A DNA stretch of 64,000 bases from Aequorivita sp. (GCA_030690315.1 JAUYGY010000028.1:110990-174989), one strand, 5' to 3'. Shown: positions 9,517-18,236, counted from the first letter of the stretch. The notes: generated by a model not told the origin, from the letters alone. Program-made: numbers and translations.

Positions 9517-10172
9517 GCGCGCTGGACCTGGAAAATATTGAAAAAGAACTAAAAAAAAGATGTCAATTTCCTTATAAATGGTTTCGGAAACAAAACGATC
9601 AATGGGATCGCTATTCACAGTTTATTTGCCAAATTCCCAATTGGGAAGCCTTTGTCCGCAAGATTGCAATTGTGGCAGAATCGCAGGAAGTGGATAAACA
9701 ACAAATTTTTCAATATGCCGCCAATCGCTGGTACAATTTCTGGAGCGCCCAGGCCGTGGAGCAGATTTTTACTGAGCTTGACGACATTGAACCAGTAGCT
9801 CAACCCAAAGATCCCGATAAGGATTTTTACCTCTTCGGAATACCTTTTGATCATAAAACATCGGTTTTTCCGAAACAATTCAACAAATCATTTGAATATG
9901 CCCAAAACCACAAAGTCGAACTTATTGAGTGGCTTTACAAAAACCAAAGTACCCAAAAACGGCATCATTTCAAAAACCGCCTTTTTATTGTGGTTTTTGA
10001 TAGGAATGGTGAACATTGGAAACTGAAAGCCGAAATTTCATTGCTAAAAAAAGCTATTCAAAAATATGTTTCTTCATTTAAGCCTGAACAGTTACATTCC
10101 TTTACTTTTGCGGATGGACAAACAACTTTGAGCGATATTATCTGGGTTTCCAGCGCACGTGCTGTTAAATAA
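9513..10172 (+). CDS. Unknown 219-aa protein with a possible PD-(D/E)XK nuclease motif
   Basis: I do not recognise a named family. The start at 9513 overlaps the previous stop in an ATGA junction; a longer frame from 9474 is rejected because it lies inside the previous gene. The protein is soluble, rich in Trp, Phe and Lys. Residues 101-117 contain D102/D104, then a hydrophobic strand (FYLFGIPF), then D113-H-K115-T-S; this spacing resembles the PD-x(n)-(D/E)-x-K core of restriction-like nucleases, followed by a second strand at about residues 156-163. This is a motif-level resemblance only. A toxin-antitoxin pair and an orphan adenine methylase follow. Confidence 0.7.
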   Translation: MSALDLENIEKELKKRCQFPYKWFRKQNDQWDRYSQFICQIPNWEAFVRKIAIVAESQEVDKQQIFQYAANRWYNFWSAQAVEQIFTELDDIEPVAQPKDPDKDFYLFGIPFDHKTSVFPKQFNKSFEYAQNHKVELIEWLYKNQSTQKRHHFKNRLFIVVFDRNGEHWKLKAEISLLKKAIQKYVSSFKPEQLHSFTFADGQTTLSDIIWVSSARAVK

Positions 10173-10198
10173 TATTTGCACGTGTTCATTATTTGTTT

Positions 10199-10206
10199 TA
10201 TTTTTG
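10199..10206 (+). promoter_or_regulatory. -7 box upstream of the RHH/PIN pair
   Basis: TATTTTTG, an exact TAnnTTTG match, 22 nt before the ATG at 10229. No -33 TTTG at the usual 17-23 nt spacing was found. It marks the probable start of the toxin-antitoxin operon. Confidence 0.4.
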
Positions 10207-10228
10207 AAATTGATTAAATTTTGAAATG

Positions 10229-10486
10229 ATGAATACCAAACTTACGCTTACCATAGAACAGGAAATTATTGAAAAAGCAAAGAAATATGCTAAGTCAAAA
10301 GGTAGAAGCTTATCAAATCTTGTAGAAAACTACTTTAAGACCATTGTAGAAAATGACCCCTTAAAATATAAAAATCAAGGTTCTATTGCCGCCTCGCTTT
10401 TAGGTTCTTTTAAAGAACCGGAAAATTTTGATTACAAAAACGACCTTCAGAATTTCATTGCTGAAAAACACTTGAACAATGGATAG
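10229..10486 (+). CDS. Antitoxin, ribbon-helix-helix type (DUF6364-like)
   Basis: 85 residues. The first 40 form a short strand (KLTLTIEQEII) and two helices typical of ribbon-helix-helix DNA-binding antitoxins of the DUF6364 type; the C-terminal 35 residues (FKEPENFDYKNDLQNFIAEK) would be the toxin-binding tail. An ATG at 10226 is equally possible. Its last 8 nt overlap the start of the PIN-domain gene, the usual toxin-antitoxin arrangement. It is expected to neutralise the toxin and autorepress the operon. Confidence 0.8.
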   Translation: MNTKLTLTIEQEIIEKAKKYAKSKGRSLSNLVENYFKTIVENDPLKYKNQGSIAASLLGSFKEPENFDYKNDLQNFIAEKHLNNG

Positions 10487-10901
10487 TGTTTTATTGGATA
10501 GTGATGTGGTATTAGATTTTCTATTTGATCGAAAACCTTTTTCTCTTGAAGCTCTTCAGATAATGTCCCTTTGTGAAAACCAAAAATTGAAAGGCTACAT
10601 TACTCCCGTAATTATAAGCAATTTATATTATATTTTAAGAAAACAAGCATCACACAAATTGGTAGTTGAAAAGCTAAAACAATTGCTGACAATTATTGAT
10701 GTGCTCTCCATGGATAAACAAACTGTCCTTTCAGCAATCCATTCAGAATTTAAGGATTTTGAAGATGCACTTCAAAATTGTTCTGCCCAAAACTCAGGAG
10801 AAGTAAAAACTATTTTAACACGAAATGGTAAGGATTTTAAAAAGAGCAAACTTGCAATTCTTACTCCAGAGATGTACCTGAATTCCCATCCAAATATCTA
10901 A
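10479..10901 (+). CDS. PIN-domain toxin (VapC-like endoribonuclease)
   Basis: 140 residues with a PIN fold pattern: N-terminal strand with D7 and D9 (VLLDSDVVLD), a helix with ITPVIISNLYYIL near residues 41-53, and the acidic cluster D93-F-E-D96 followed by the TRNGKDF motif (residues 114-120). These acidic residues would bind the metal for RNA cleavage. It overlaps the RHH antitoxin by 8 nt, so the two are cotranslated. The target RNA is unknown. It is closer to the PIN_3-like Bacteroidota group than to classical VapC, so I give no symbol. Confidence 0.82.
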   Translation: MDSVLLDSDVVLDFLFDRKPFSLEALQIMSLCENQKLKGYITPVIISNLYYILRKQASHKLVVEKLKQLLTIIDVLSMDKQTVLSAIHSEFKDFEDALQNCSAQNSGEVKTILTRNGKDFKKSKLAILTPEMYLNSHPNI

Positions 10902-10912
10902 ATACAAAAAAA

Positions 10913-11911
10913 TTGAACTACATAGGTTCCAAACACAAACTCTCCAATTTCATTTTTGAAACGGTTACCGAAACTTGCAGAAAAGACCTTTCAAATAAAA
11001 TATTCTGCGATCTTTTTGCGGGAACGGGTATTGTGGGCAGAAACTTCAAGCCTTTCGTAAAGCAAGTAATCGCAAACGATGTTGAATATTACAGCTTTGT
11101 TTTAAACCGAAATTATATTGGCAATCATATTGCTTTCGAAGGCGAAGATTTCATAAATGAATTGAACTCACTGAAAGGAAAAAAAGGCTTCATTTTTCAG
11201 AATTATTCCGAAGGCGGAAAAGCGGGAAGAAACTATTTCACCTCAGAAAACGGACAGAAAATAGATGCTGTACGCCATCAAATTGAGGAATGGAAAGAAA
11301 TCTCGAAAATTTCCGAGGACCACTATTTTTATCTGCTTGCCTCCTTGCTTGAAAGTGCCGATAAAGTTGCGAATACAGCTTCGGTTTATGGTGCATATTT
11401 AAAACACATTAAAGTTTCCGCAGCAAAAAAACTACTGATTAAACCCGCCGTTTTTCAACAAACAGAAAACACACATCAAGTTTTTCAGCAGGATAGCAAT
11501 TCGCTTATCAAAAAAATTGAAGGCGATATTCTGTACTTAGATCCGCCGTATAATGCCCGCCAATATGGCGCCAACTACCATTTGCTGAATACTATCGCAA
11601 AATATGATACCTTTGTCCCCAAGGGAAAAACAGGCCTGCGCGAGTATTACAAAAGCGATTGGTGCAGAACCGGGGAAGTGCTAAAAAGTTTTGAGGAATT
11701 GATTGAAAATGCACAATTTCCCTACATTTTTCTAAGTTATAACAACGAAGGATTGATGGGCCAAAAGGATGTGCAAACGGTAATGGAACGCTTCGGAAAA
11801 TATACTTTGAAAACGAAAAAATACCAACGCTTCAAAGCTGACAAAACCGAAAACCGAAACCACAAAGCCTCAGAAACTTTTGAATATTTACACATTTTAG
11901 AAAAGAAATAG
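10913..11911 (+). CDS. DNA adenine methylase, D12 class (orphan)
   Basis: 332 residues. N-terminal motif X is in NYIGSK (residues 2-7), the AdoMet-binding motif I is D33-L-F-A-G-T-G39, and the catalytic motif IV is D210-P-P-Y213, in the order expected for the D12 (Dam/DpnIIA-like) class. It would methylate adenine N6. The frame starts with TTG at 10913, 11 nt after the toxin stop; no ATG is available nearby that keeps motif X. No restriction endonuclease with clear motifs is adjacent, although an unknown with a PD-(D/E)XK-like motif lies 0.7 kb upstream. A conserved-loop hairpin begins 6 nt after its stop. Confidence 0.88.
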   Translation: MNYIGSKHKLSNFIFETVTETCRKDLSNKIFCDLFAGTGIVGRNFKPFVKQVIANDVEYYSFVLNRNYIGNHIAFEGEDFINELNSLKGKKGFIFQNYSEGGKAGRNYFTSENGQKIDAVRHQIEEWKEISKISEDHYFYLLASLLESADKVANTASVYGAYLKHIKVSAAKKLLIKPAVFQQTENTHQVFQQDSNSLIKKIEGDILYLDPPYNARQYGANYHLLNTIAKYDTFVPKGKTGLREYYKSDWCRTGEVLKSFEELIENAQFPYIFLSYNNEGLMGQKDVQTVMERFGKYTLKTKKYQRFKADKTENRNHKASETFEYLHILEKK

Positions 11912-11916
11912 ACCTG

Positions 11917-11940
11917 GTGTCTGAGCGGAGCCGAAGACAC
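11917..11940 (+). repeat. Conserved-loop mini-hairpin, single unit
   Basis: 6-bp stem GTGTCT/AGACAC around the 12-nt loop GAGCGGAGCCGA. One of seven units in the window with the same loop and a different stem. It lies between the adenine methylase and the DUF4254 gene. Confidence 0.8.
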
Positions 11941-11967
11941 AATAAAAATAACAATAAACAATAGATA

Positions 11968-12576
11968 ATGTTTTCAGACAAAGCCAATAAAATCTTCGCA
12001 GAAGTAATAAACAAATACCACGAACTGAATACCGTGGAGCAAAATTTTACTAACCCATATGACAAAAACAGCCATTTAATTGAACATTTGTTGTACCGCA
12101 AATGTTGGATAGATACGGTGCAATGGCATTATGAAGACATAATCCGCGACCCGAATATTGATCCTGTTGCTGCTCTTAAATTGAAACGCCAAATTGATGC
12201 CTCAAACCAAGATCGGACAGATATGGTTGAGTATATTGATAGTTATTTCCTCGAAAAATTCAAGGATGTAAAAGTGAATGAAGCCGCAACCATCAACACC
12301 GAAAGTCCCGCTTGGGGGATTGACCGACTTTCAATTTTGGCACTGAAAGTATTTCATATGAATGAAGAAGCAACCCGAACAGATGCTTCCCAAGAGCACA
12401 TTACGGCCTGTAAAACGAAGCTGAACGTTCTGCTGGAACAACGCATAGATTTAAGTACAGCCATCAACCAATTGTTGGAGGATATTGCCCACGGCAGAAA
12501 ATTTATGAAAGTCTATAAACAGATGAAAATGTACAACGACGATCAATTAAATCCAGTGCTTCGCGGTAAAAAATGA
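11968..12576 (+). CDS. DUF4254 domain-containing protein
   Basis: 202 residues, predicted all-helical and soluble. Recognised as DUF4254 by the N-terminal segment with NPYDKNSHLIEHLLYRK and WHYEDIIRDPNIDP and by the C-terminal helices (LNVLLEQRIDLSTAINQLL). No enzymatic motif is evident and the function is unknown. It is followed after 45 nt by a GT9 glycosyltransferase on the same strand. DUF4254 and GT9 genes often pair in Bacteroidota, which points to a role in surface-glycan assembly, but this is inference from context. Confidence 0.82.
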   Translation: MFSDKANKIFAEVINKYHELNTVEQNFTNPYDKNSHLIEHLLYRKCWIDTVQWHYEDIIRDPNIDPVAALKLKRQIDASNQDRTDMVEYIDSYFLEKFKDVKVNEAATINTESPAWGIDRLSILALKVFHMNEEATRTDASQEHITACKTKLNVLLEQRIDLSTAINQLLEDIAHGRKFMKVYKQMKMYNDDQLNPVLRGKK

Positions 12577-12586
12577 CCCATTTGTC

Positions 12587-12608
12587 ACCCTGAGCGAAGT
12601 CGAAGGGT
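12587..12608 (+). repeat. Conserved-loop mini-hairpin, single unit
   Basis: 5-bp stem ACCCT/AGGGT around the loop GAGCGAAGTCGA, in the 45-nt gap between the DUF4254 and GT9 genes. Same loop family as at 11917, with another stem sequence. Confidence 0.8.
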
Positions 12609-12621
12609 TTCTGGCAAAACT

Positions 12622-13656
12622 ATGGAAAAACCTATCCACATATTAGTAATCCGCCTCTCCGCAATGGGCGATGTGGCTATGGTTGTGCCAGTGCTTCGCG
12701 TATTGGCGCAGACTTATCCCGAAGTTAAAATAACAATGCTTTCGCGCCCCTTTTTTAAACCACTTTTTGAAGGAATCCCCAATCTCGAATTTTTGGAGGC
12801 TGATGTTTATGGGGAACACAAACGATTTGGATTAATCAAACTAGCAAGCCAAGCTAAGGAACTTGGAATTGACGCCGTTGCAGATCTTCACAGCGTAATT
12901 CGTTCCAAAATCATTACGAAATATTTGAAGTTTAAAGGTTTAAAAACTGCCACAATAGATAAGGGCAGGGCAGAAAAAAAAAGGTTGATTGCTGCTAAAG
13001 GCAAAACTATTTCACAATTAAAAACCACGCATCAGCGCTATGCAGCTGTTTTTGAAAAGCTCGGTTTTCCTATAGATTTAGCAAATCATATTGCCCCACC
13101 AAAGAAAAGATTATCCCCAAAACTCAACGGACTTTTAGGTATTGAACCAAAAAAATTAATCGGTATCGCCCCTTTTGCGACATATCAAAGTAAAATGTAT
13201 CCTTTAAGTTTAATGGCTGAAGTAATCCGCGAATTAGACTTAAGTGAAAAATACCGAATCTTCCTTTTCGGCGGTGGAAAAAAGGAAATTGAACAGCTGA
13301 AAAAACTTGAAAACCCATTCGCAAACGTAACCAACGTTGCAGGCAAACTCACTTTTGAGGAAGAACTCGCGCTGATTTCTAATCTTGACTTAATGCTTTC
13401 CATGGACAGCGGCAACGGTCATTTGGCAGCTATGTTTGGCGTGCCGGTAGTTACACTTTGGGGCGTGACGCATCCGTATGCGGGGTTTGCGCCTTTCAAC
13501 CAGCCCGAAAATAATCAATTGTTTGCTGATCGGGAAAAATATCCCTTGATTCCTACTTCTGTTTATGGGAATAAATTTCCGACCGGTTATGATGAAGCAA
13601 TGCAGACCATTACTCCTGAAAAAGTAACTTCGAAAATTAAAGAGATTTTAAAGTGA
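12622..13656 (+). CDS. Glycosyltransferase family 9 (heptosyltransferase-like)
   Basis: 344 residues, GT-B fold. The N-terminus ILVIRLSAMGDVAMVVPVLR is the acceptor-side signature of GT9 (heptosyltransferase) enzymes. The C-terminal donor half has GIAPFA near residue 182 and the motif SMDSGNGHLAAMFGVPVVTLWG, close to the ADP-heptose-binding segment of the family. It probably adds a core sugar to lipopolysaccharide at the inner face of the inner membrane. The donor sugar cannot be read from sequence. It is the last gene before a 296-nt convergent gap containing an 11-nt repeat array. Confidence 0.9.
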   Translation: MEKPIHILVIRLSAMGDVAMVVPVLRVLAQTYPEVKITMLSRPFFKPLFEGIPNLEFLEADVYGEHKRFGLIKLASQAKELGIDAVADLHSVIRSKIITKYLKFKGLKTATIDKGRAEKKRLIAAKGKTISQLKTTHQRYAAVFEKLGFPIDLANHIAPPKKRLSPKLNGLLGIEPKKLIGIAPFATYQSKMYPLSLMAEVIRELDLSEKYRIFLFGGGKKEIEQLKKLENPFANVTNVAGKLTFEEELALISNLDLMLSMDSGNGHLAAMFGVPVVTLWGVTHPYAGFAPFNQPENNQLFADREKYPLIPTSVYGNKFPTGYDEAMQTITPEKVTSKIKEILK

Positions 13657-13952
13657 ATATGAGTCGAGAATATTTTATGATATTATCTTTTTTCGCTTGA
13701 CAACAGACGCAAAATATCGTATATTGGCTTTCATTTCTAAATGATTACTGAAGCTTCATCTGTAATCTTTAAAGTTCTTGCCCAAGGTTTAATTTTCTTT
13801 TTATCTTTCAATGTTGTAATACTATATGTGGACTGTATGTTGACTATATGTTGAATTTATGTGGGCTTTATGTTGATTGTATCCATAGTAACTACATAGA
13901 AACCCCATATCAACTTCCAATATCTAACACTTAGGAACTAGAGATTCGTAAA
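13657..13952. other. Convergent intergenic region without a gene
   Basis: About 296 A+T-rich nt between two convergent genes. I find no ORF, tRNA or clear rho-independent terminator. The first 150 nt are featureless; from about 13821 it is filled by an 11-nt tandem array (separate entry). Confidence 0.7.
13821..13926. repeat. 11-nt tandem repeat array that switches to inverted units
   Basis: Five forward units at 13821, 13832, 13843, 13854 and 13865 with consensus ACTNTATGTKG, then a degenerate unit, then units of opposite orientation at 13883, 13894 and 13905 (CCATAGTAACT, ACATAGAAACC, CCATATCAACT), each 11 nt apart. The period is one DNA helical turn, so the TATG cores face one side of the helix. 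No coding potential. Confidence 0.75.
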
Positions 13953-14993
13953 TTACACATCATCATAATCCACAACAACGGTCGCCGTTGTGGGGTGCGC
14001 TTGGCAGGTAAGTATTAGGCCTTCCGCAATTTCAGACTCGGTGAGTATTTGGTTTTTGCGCATTTCTGCCTTTCCTTCTTTCAGTCGTGCAATACAGGTA
14101 CTGCAAATTCCGCCTTGGCAGGAATATGGCGGGTCTAAGCCTGCGTCCAAAGCAGCCTCAAGTATGGATTTTGTTTGTGGCATTTCAAAAGTTTCCACAT
14201 CATTATCCAAATGGATGGTAATATTGGTGTGTCCGTCATGCTTTTCGACCAAAAGTCCTTTTTCGGCAGTTGAAAAAAGCTCGTGGTGAATTTGTTTTGT
14301 GTTGATACCGTTTTGCTTCAACGTTGATGAAACTTCGTCAATCATTTCTTCGGGACCACATAAATAGAATGCTTCGTAGGTAGTTTCAGCATATTTATTT
14401 TTAAGGAAAAAGTTCACGATGGAACGGTCAATGCGTCCAAATTTTGAATTTTCTTCTTCCTTTCTGCTGAAAACAAATTCAGCCGCAAAACGGTTGGGAT
14501 ACTGTTTTTGCAGTTCCAGAATTTCATTGTAAAACATTGTTTCCGCTAAATTCCTGTTGCCAAATACCAAGAGAAAAGTGCTCTGGGGCATTTCTTCCAA
14601 AGTAGATTTTATCAAGGAAAGTACGGGCGTAATTCCGCTTCCAGCCGCAAAAGCAGCATAATTTTTTAAGTTTGGTTCCAGTATAAATTTCCCCGTGGGG
14701 GGCATCACTTGTAGGGTGTCGCCAACTTTTAAATCAGTATTTGCATATTCTGAAAAAACTCCTTTTTCCACTTTTTTCACAGCAACTTTAAGCACCCCAC
14801 TTTTTGGGGAAGAGCAAATGGAATAGGCCCGGCGCAACTCTTTGCCGCCACTTTGGTGTTTAATGGTGATATATTGCCCAGCCTTAAATGCGAAAAGATT
14901 TTTTAAGTGTTCGGGCACTGAGAATGCTATAGAAACCGAACTTGGGGTCTCTTTTTTTACTTCGGAAACGGTAAGCGCATGAAATTCGCTCAT
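13953..14993 (-). CDS. Ferredoxin-NADP reductase-like oxidoreductase with C-terminal 2Fe-2S domain (PaaE type)
   Basis: 346 residues from the ATG at 14993 (upstream in-frame ATGs overlap the promoter). It has an N-terminal FAD-binding barrel with the RAYSICSS motif, an NAD(P)H-binding domain (FAAGSGITPVLSLI; YLCGPEEMI), and a plant-type ferredoxin domain with cysteines C292, C297, C300 and C330. This order (FNR module, then [2Fe-2S]) is that of PaaE, HmpA-reductase-like and similar electron-transfer proteins. No phenylacetate genes are nearby, so in this organism it is probably a general reductase passing electrons from NADPH to a partner oxygenase or desaturase. Confidence 0.88.
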   Translation of the reverse strand: MSEFHALTVSEVKKETPSSVSIAFSVPEHLKNLFAFKAGQYITIKHQSGGKELRRAYSICSSPKSGVLKVAVKKVEKGVFSEYANTDLKVGDTLQVMPPTGKFILEPNLKNYAAFAAGSGITPVLSLIKSTLEEMPQSTFLLVFGNRNLAETMFYNEILELQKQYPNRFAAEFVFSRKEEENSKFGRIDRSIVNFFLKNKYAETTYEAFYLCGPEEMIDEVSSTLKQNGINTKQIHHELFSTAEKGLLVEKHDGHTNITIHLDNDVETFEMPQTKSILEAALDAGLDPPYSCQGGICSTCIARLKEGKAEMRKNQILTESEIAEGLILTCQAHPTTATVVVDYDDV

Positions 14994-15012
14994 AATCATA
15001 ATAAATTTTGTG

Positions 15013-15042
15013 CAAAAGTACAAAGGAAATCAAGGAAACAAA
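15013..15042 (-). promoter_or_regulatory. Promoter of the PaaE-like reductase gene
   Basis: On the minus strand there is TTTG (15042-15039), an 18-nt spacer and TACTTTTG (15020-15013), a full match to the Bacteroidota -33/-7 promoter, 19 nt before the ATG. Confidence 0.6.
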
Positions 15043-15186
15043 GCTTAGACCGCTTTTATGTGAAGCATTTTTTCGGCGTTTCATTAAGCAGATATTAAAA
15101 AGAAATGTATTTTTACCGCTCTTTAGTGATTCTACATACTAAAATAGAACCTTTTAAGTTAGAATATCATATAAACTGAAACCGTT

Positions 15187-17742
15187 TTGAAGGGCACATA
15201 TAAAATTACTCTATTTATTTTCGCTGTTGTTTTGTTGGCAGCTTGTTCACGCAAAAAAAACACCTTTTTGAACCGTAATATGCACGCGGTCTCTACTGAA
15301 TACAATACGCTTTACAATGGCGATTTAGCCTTTACCAGCGGAAAAGATCAATTGGCCGCTGGGTATCGCGACAATTTTTGGGCAATTCTTCCCGTAGAGC
15401 GAATTGAAATTGAAGAAGCGGAAACAAAATCGCCGGGCGCCTCCAAAAACGCCGATTTTAACCGTGCTGAGGAAAAGGCGGCAAAGGCAATTCAAAAACA
15501 TTCCATGTACATTAACGGCAAGGAATACAACCCACAGATTGATGAGGCCTATATTTTGCTAGGAAAAGCGCGCTATTATGACGGCCGTTTCATTCCTGCT
15601 TTGGATGCTTTCAACTTTATTTTGGACCGTTATCCAACCAGCAACAATATTAATGTTGCGAAAGTTTGGAAAGCAAAGGCTAACATTCGTTTAAAGAATG
15701 AAGAGTACGCTATTGAAACCTTGAAAAAGATGTTTAATGAAGCGGAACTTGAAGAAGAAGAAATTGCCGATGGTGCCGCTATGATGGCTCAGGCATACAT
15801 AAATCTAGATTCTTTGCCTCAGGCCCTTGATTATATTAAACTTGCAACCGAAAATGTACAGGATAAAGAACTAAAGGGAAGATATACCTTTATAAAAGGG
15901 CAACTTTACAACCGTTTAGACCAGAAAGACAGCGCAAATATAGCTTTTGATGAAGTAATTGAAATGAACCGCAAAACTTCCAGATCATATATGATTAATG
16001 CCTATTTGGAAAAGGGAAAAAACTTCGATTACGAAAAAGGAGACCGCACCGCCTTTTTGGAACTTTTACAGGACCTTGAAAAAAACCGAGAAAACCGTCC
16101 CTATTTGGATAAAATCTACAACCAGTTTGGAGATTATTATAGAAATAGCGATAGCGTGGAAACAGCTGTAAAATATTACAACAAATCTATTAAGGCTTTT
16201 AGGCAGGACAGAATTCTTCAATCTGTAAACTACCAAACGCTTGCAGAAATAAATTTTGACAATGCCGAATACAAAAATGCTGGCGCTTATTATGACAGCA
16301 CATTAACGTACCTTGAAGAAAAAAGCCGTCAGTGGCGCCGCATCACCAAAAAGAGAGAAAATCTTGACGATGTAATTAAGTATGAAGACATCGCCACCAA
16401 TAACGACAGCATTCTGAAATTAACAAAAATGAGCGAGGGCGAACAGCTTGCTTTTTTCACGGATTATACTTCAAAATTAAAAGAACAAGCCGTAAAGGAT
16501 TCTTTGGAAGCAATTAAAGTTGAACAAAAAATTGCAAACAATGAGTTCTATCAAAAAGAAAAAGGTGTTTCTGGCCCGAACAAGGGAGGTACTTTCTATT
16601 TCTACAATACTTCAACGGTTGCATACGGGAAAGGGGAATTCCGAAAAATTTGGGGTGACCGTAAATTGGAAGACAATTGGAGACTTTCCAGCAAAAAATC
16701 ATCATTGGAAACCCTTGAAGATGTAGTTGTTGAACAAGCGCCCATTTCTGAAAACGAACTTTACATGCCGCAAACATATATTGCGAGAATACCTACCGAC
16801 CAAAAAGTAATTGACAGTTTGGCGAAAGATAGAAACTTTGCATATTACCAATTGGGGTTGATTTATAAAGAGAAATTTAAAGAATATAACCTTGCCGCAA
16901 ATAGGCTTGAAAAATTGCTGACATACGGCCCTGAAGAGCGATTGGTGGTGCCTGCAAAATACAATTTGGTGCAAATTTATGAAATATTGGAAAACACTTC
17001 CGAAGCATCCAAATACCGAAATGATATATTGACAAACCACGGTGATACACGTTATGCCGAAATTCTTCGCAACCCAAATTCACAATTGCCCACGGACGAA
17101 TCGAGCCCAGAATTTAAATACAAACAATTGTATAAGGAATTTGAAGCCGCAAAATATGCTGAGGTTATTCAAAAAAGCGATGAATATATGATGGTGTATA
17201 ACGGCAACGATATAGTTCCAAAATTTGAATTGTTGAAGGCTACGGCAATTGGCCGTCAGCAAGGTTTTGAAGCGTATAAAAAAGCCTTGAATTTCGTTTC
17301 GCTAAACTACCCAAATAGTGAAGAAGGAAAACAAGCCCAGCAAATTTACAGCAGCGTCTTGCCTTTATTGGCGGTAAAAGATTTTGCCCCAGAAGCAGAA
17401 ACGGATAGCTGGAAACTGGTTTATCAATTCACCAATGAAGAAGGTGAAGCTGCACAAAAACTGAAAGAACAATTGGAAAAAGCCATTACGGACTATAAGT
17501 ATACCAATATGTCAAGTTCTATTGATTATTACGATCCGCAAACGCGATTAGTAATTGTCCACGGATTGTCAACAAAATTGGGTGCTCGTGGTTTTGGCGA
17601 AGTGTTGAAAGAAAATAAGGATTTCAAGATTAAACACCCATTTTTCGAAATCTCAAGCCCTAATTATAAAATTATTCAAATCCATAAAAATCTTGGGGAA
17701 TATCTTCAAGTGCCAGTAACACCAGCAGAACAAACGGAATAA
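15187..17742 (+). CDS. porW: Type IX secretion/gliding motility lipoprotein PorW (SprE)
   Basis: 851-residue outer-membrane-type lipoprotein with a lipobox ending in C20 (LLAAC). The first part after the lipobox (NMHAVSTEYNTLYNGDLAF) is characteristic of PorW/SprE, followed by several TPR-like helical repeats at about residues 110-380 and 560-720, and a charged C-terminal domain. In Flavobacterium SprE and Porphyromonas PorW are needed for type IX secretion and gliding, linking the outer-membrane complex to the PorL/M motor. The start must be the TTG at 15187: an in-frame stop lies at 15172-15174 and the next ATG would delete the signal peptide. A weak -7-like TATTTTTA is at 15108. Bactofilin follows after 20 nt. 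Confidence 0.9.
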   Translation: MKGTYKITLFIFAVVLLAACSRKKNTFLNRNMHAVSTEYNTLYNGDLAFTSGKDQLAAGYRDNFWAILPVERIEIEEAETKSPGASKNADFNRAEEKAAKAIQKHSMYINGKEYNPQIDEAYILLGKARYYDGRFIPALDAFNFILDRYPTSNNINVAKVWKAKANIRLKNEEYAIETLKKMFNEAELEEEEIADGAAMMAQAYINLDSLPQALDYIKLATENVQDKELKGRYTFIKGQLYNRLDQKDSANIAFDEVIEMNRKTSRSYMINAYLEKGKNFDYEKGDRTAFLELLQDLEKNRENRPYLDKIYNQFGDYYRNSDSVETAVKYYNKSIKAFRQDRILQSVNYQTLAEINFDNAEYKNAGAYYDSTLTYLEEKSRQWRRITKKRENLDDVIKYEDIATNNDSILKLTKMSEGEQLAFFTDYTSKLKEQAVKDSLEAIKVEQKIANNEFYQKEKGVSGPNKGGTFYFYNTSTVAYGKGEFRKIWGDRKLEDNWRLSSKKSSLETLEDVVVEQAPISENELYMPQTYIARIPTDQKVIDSLAKDRNFAYYQLGLIYKEKFKEYNLAANRLEKLLTYGPEERLVVPAKYNLVQIYEILENTSEASKYRNDILTNHGDTRYAEILRNPNSQLPTDESSPEFKYKQLYKEFEAAKYAEVIQKSDEYMMVYNGNDIVPKFELLKATAIGRQQGFEAYKKALNFVSLNYPNSEEGKQAQQIYSSVLPLLAVKDFAPEAETDSWKLVYQFTNEEGEAAQKLKEQLEKAITDYKYTNMSSSIDYYDPQTRLVIVHGLSTKLGARGFGEVLKENKDFKIKHPFFEISSPNYKIIQIHKNLGEYLQVPVTPAEQTE

Positions 17743-17762
17743 TAACCTTTAAAACCAACGCC

Positions 17763-18236
17763 ATGTTTGACAAAAAAGAGAAAACCATTGCGGCCGAACC
17801 GGGAAGTGCCCAAAACAGAATCAATGAAGGAACAAAACTAAAAGGGGATATTTCCTCCACTGGTTTTTTTAGGATTGACGGTACGGTTGAAGGCAATGTA
17901 AAAACTCCCTCAAAAGTGGTTTTAGGAAAAACGGGAGTTATTATAGGAACATTAACCTGTGAAAATGCCGATATTGAAGGTAAGTTTGAAGGAAATCTTC
18001 AAGTCTCCGGAACGCTTTCCTTGCGCTCTACCGCAGTAGTTGAAGGTGATGTTATTGTAGGCAAATTGGCCGTTGAACCAGGCGCAACCTTAAACGCATC
18101 CTGTGTGATGCAAGATGGAAAGCCTAATATTAATGCAATATTAAGCCAGCCAACTGCTGAAAATTCCAAAGGACATCCTTTTGACCGCCAACAGCGCATT
18201 AAAAAAACGATTGTTGAACCAGATTTGGACGATTAA
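17763..18236 (+). CDS. Bactofilin (polymer-forming cytoskeletal protein)
   Basis: 157 residues. The central 100 residues carry the regular Gly/Val/Ile pattern of the bactofilin beta-helix (for example KGDISSTGFFRIDGTVEGN, then VVEGDVIVGKL), flanked by short disordered ends. Bactofilins form nucleotide-free filaments at the inner face of the membrane and help cell shape or protein localisation. It lies between porW and the atp operon, 20 nt after porW and 13 nt before atpZ, so it is probably in one transcript with at least one of them. Confidence 0.93.
   Translation: MFDKKEKTIAAEPGSAQNRINEGTKLKGDISSTGFFRIDGTVEGNVKTPSKVVLGKTGVIIGTLTCENADIEGKFEGNLQVSGTLSLRSTAVVEGDVIVGKLAVEPGATLNASCVMQDGKPNINAILSQPTAENSKGHPFDRQQRIKKTIVEPDLDD

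Noticed and set aside
10913..11911. Complete restriction-modification system
   Set aside because: The methylase is clear, but no gene with an unambiguous endonuclease domain is adjacent; the nuclease-like call at 9513 is too weak to state as a system.
13821..13926. CRISPR-like array
   Set aside because: Units are contiguous 11-mers without unique spacers, and no cas genes are nearby.
15187..15189. TTG start of porW as evidence of a frameshift or truncation
   Set aside because: An in-frame stop lies 5 codons upstream, the signal peptide is intact from the TTG, and TTG starts occur.
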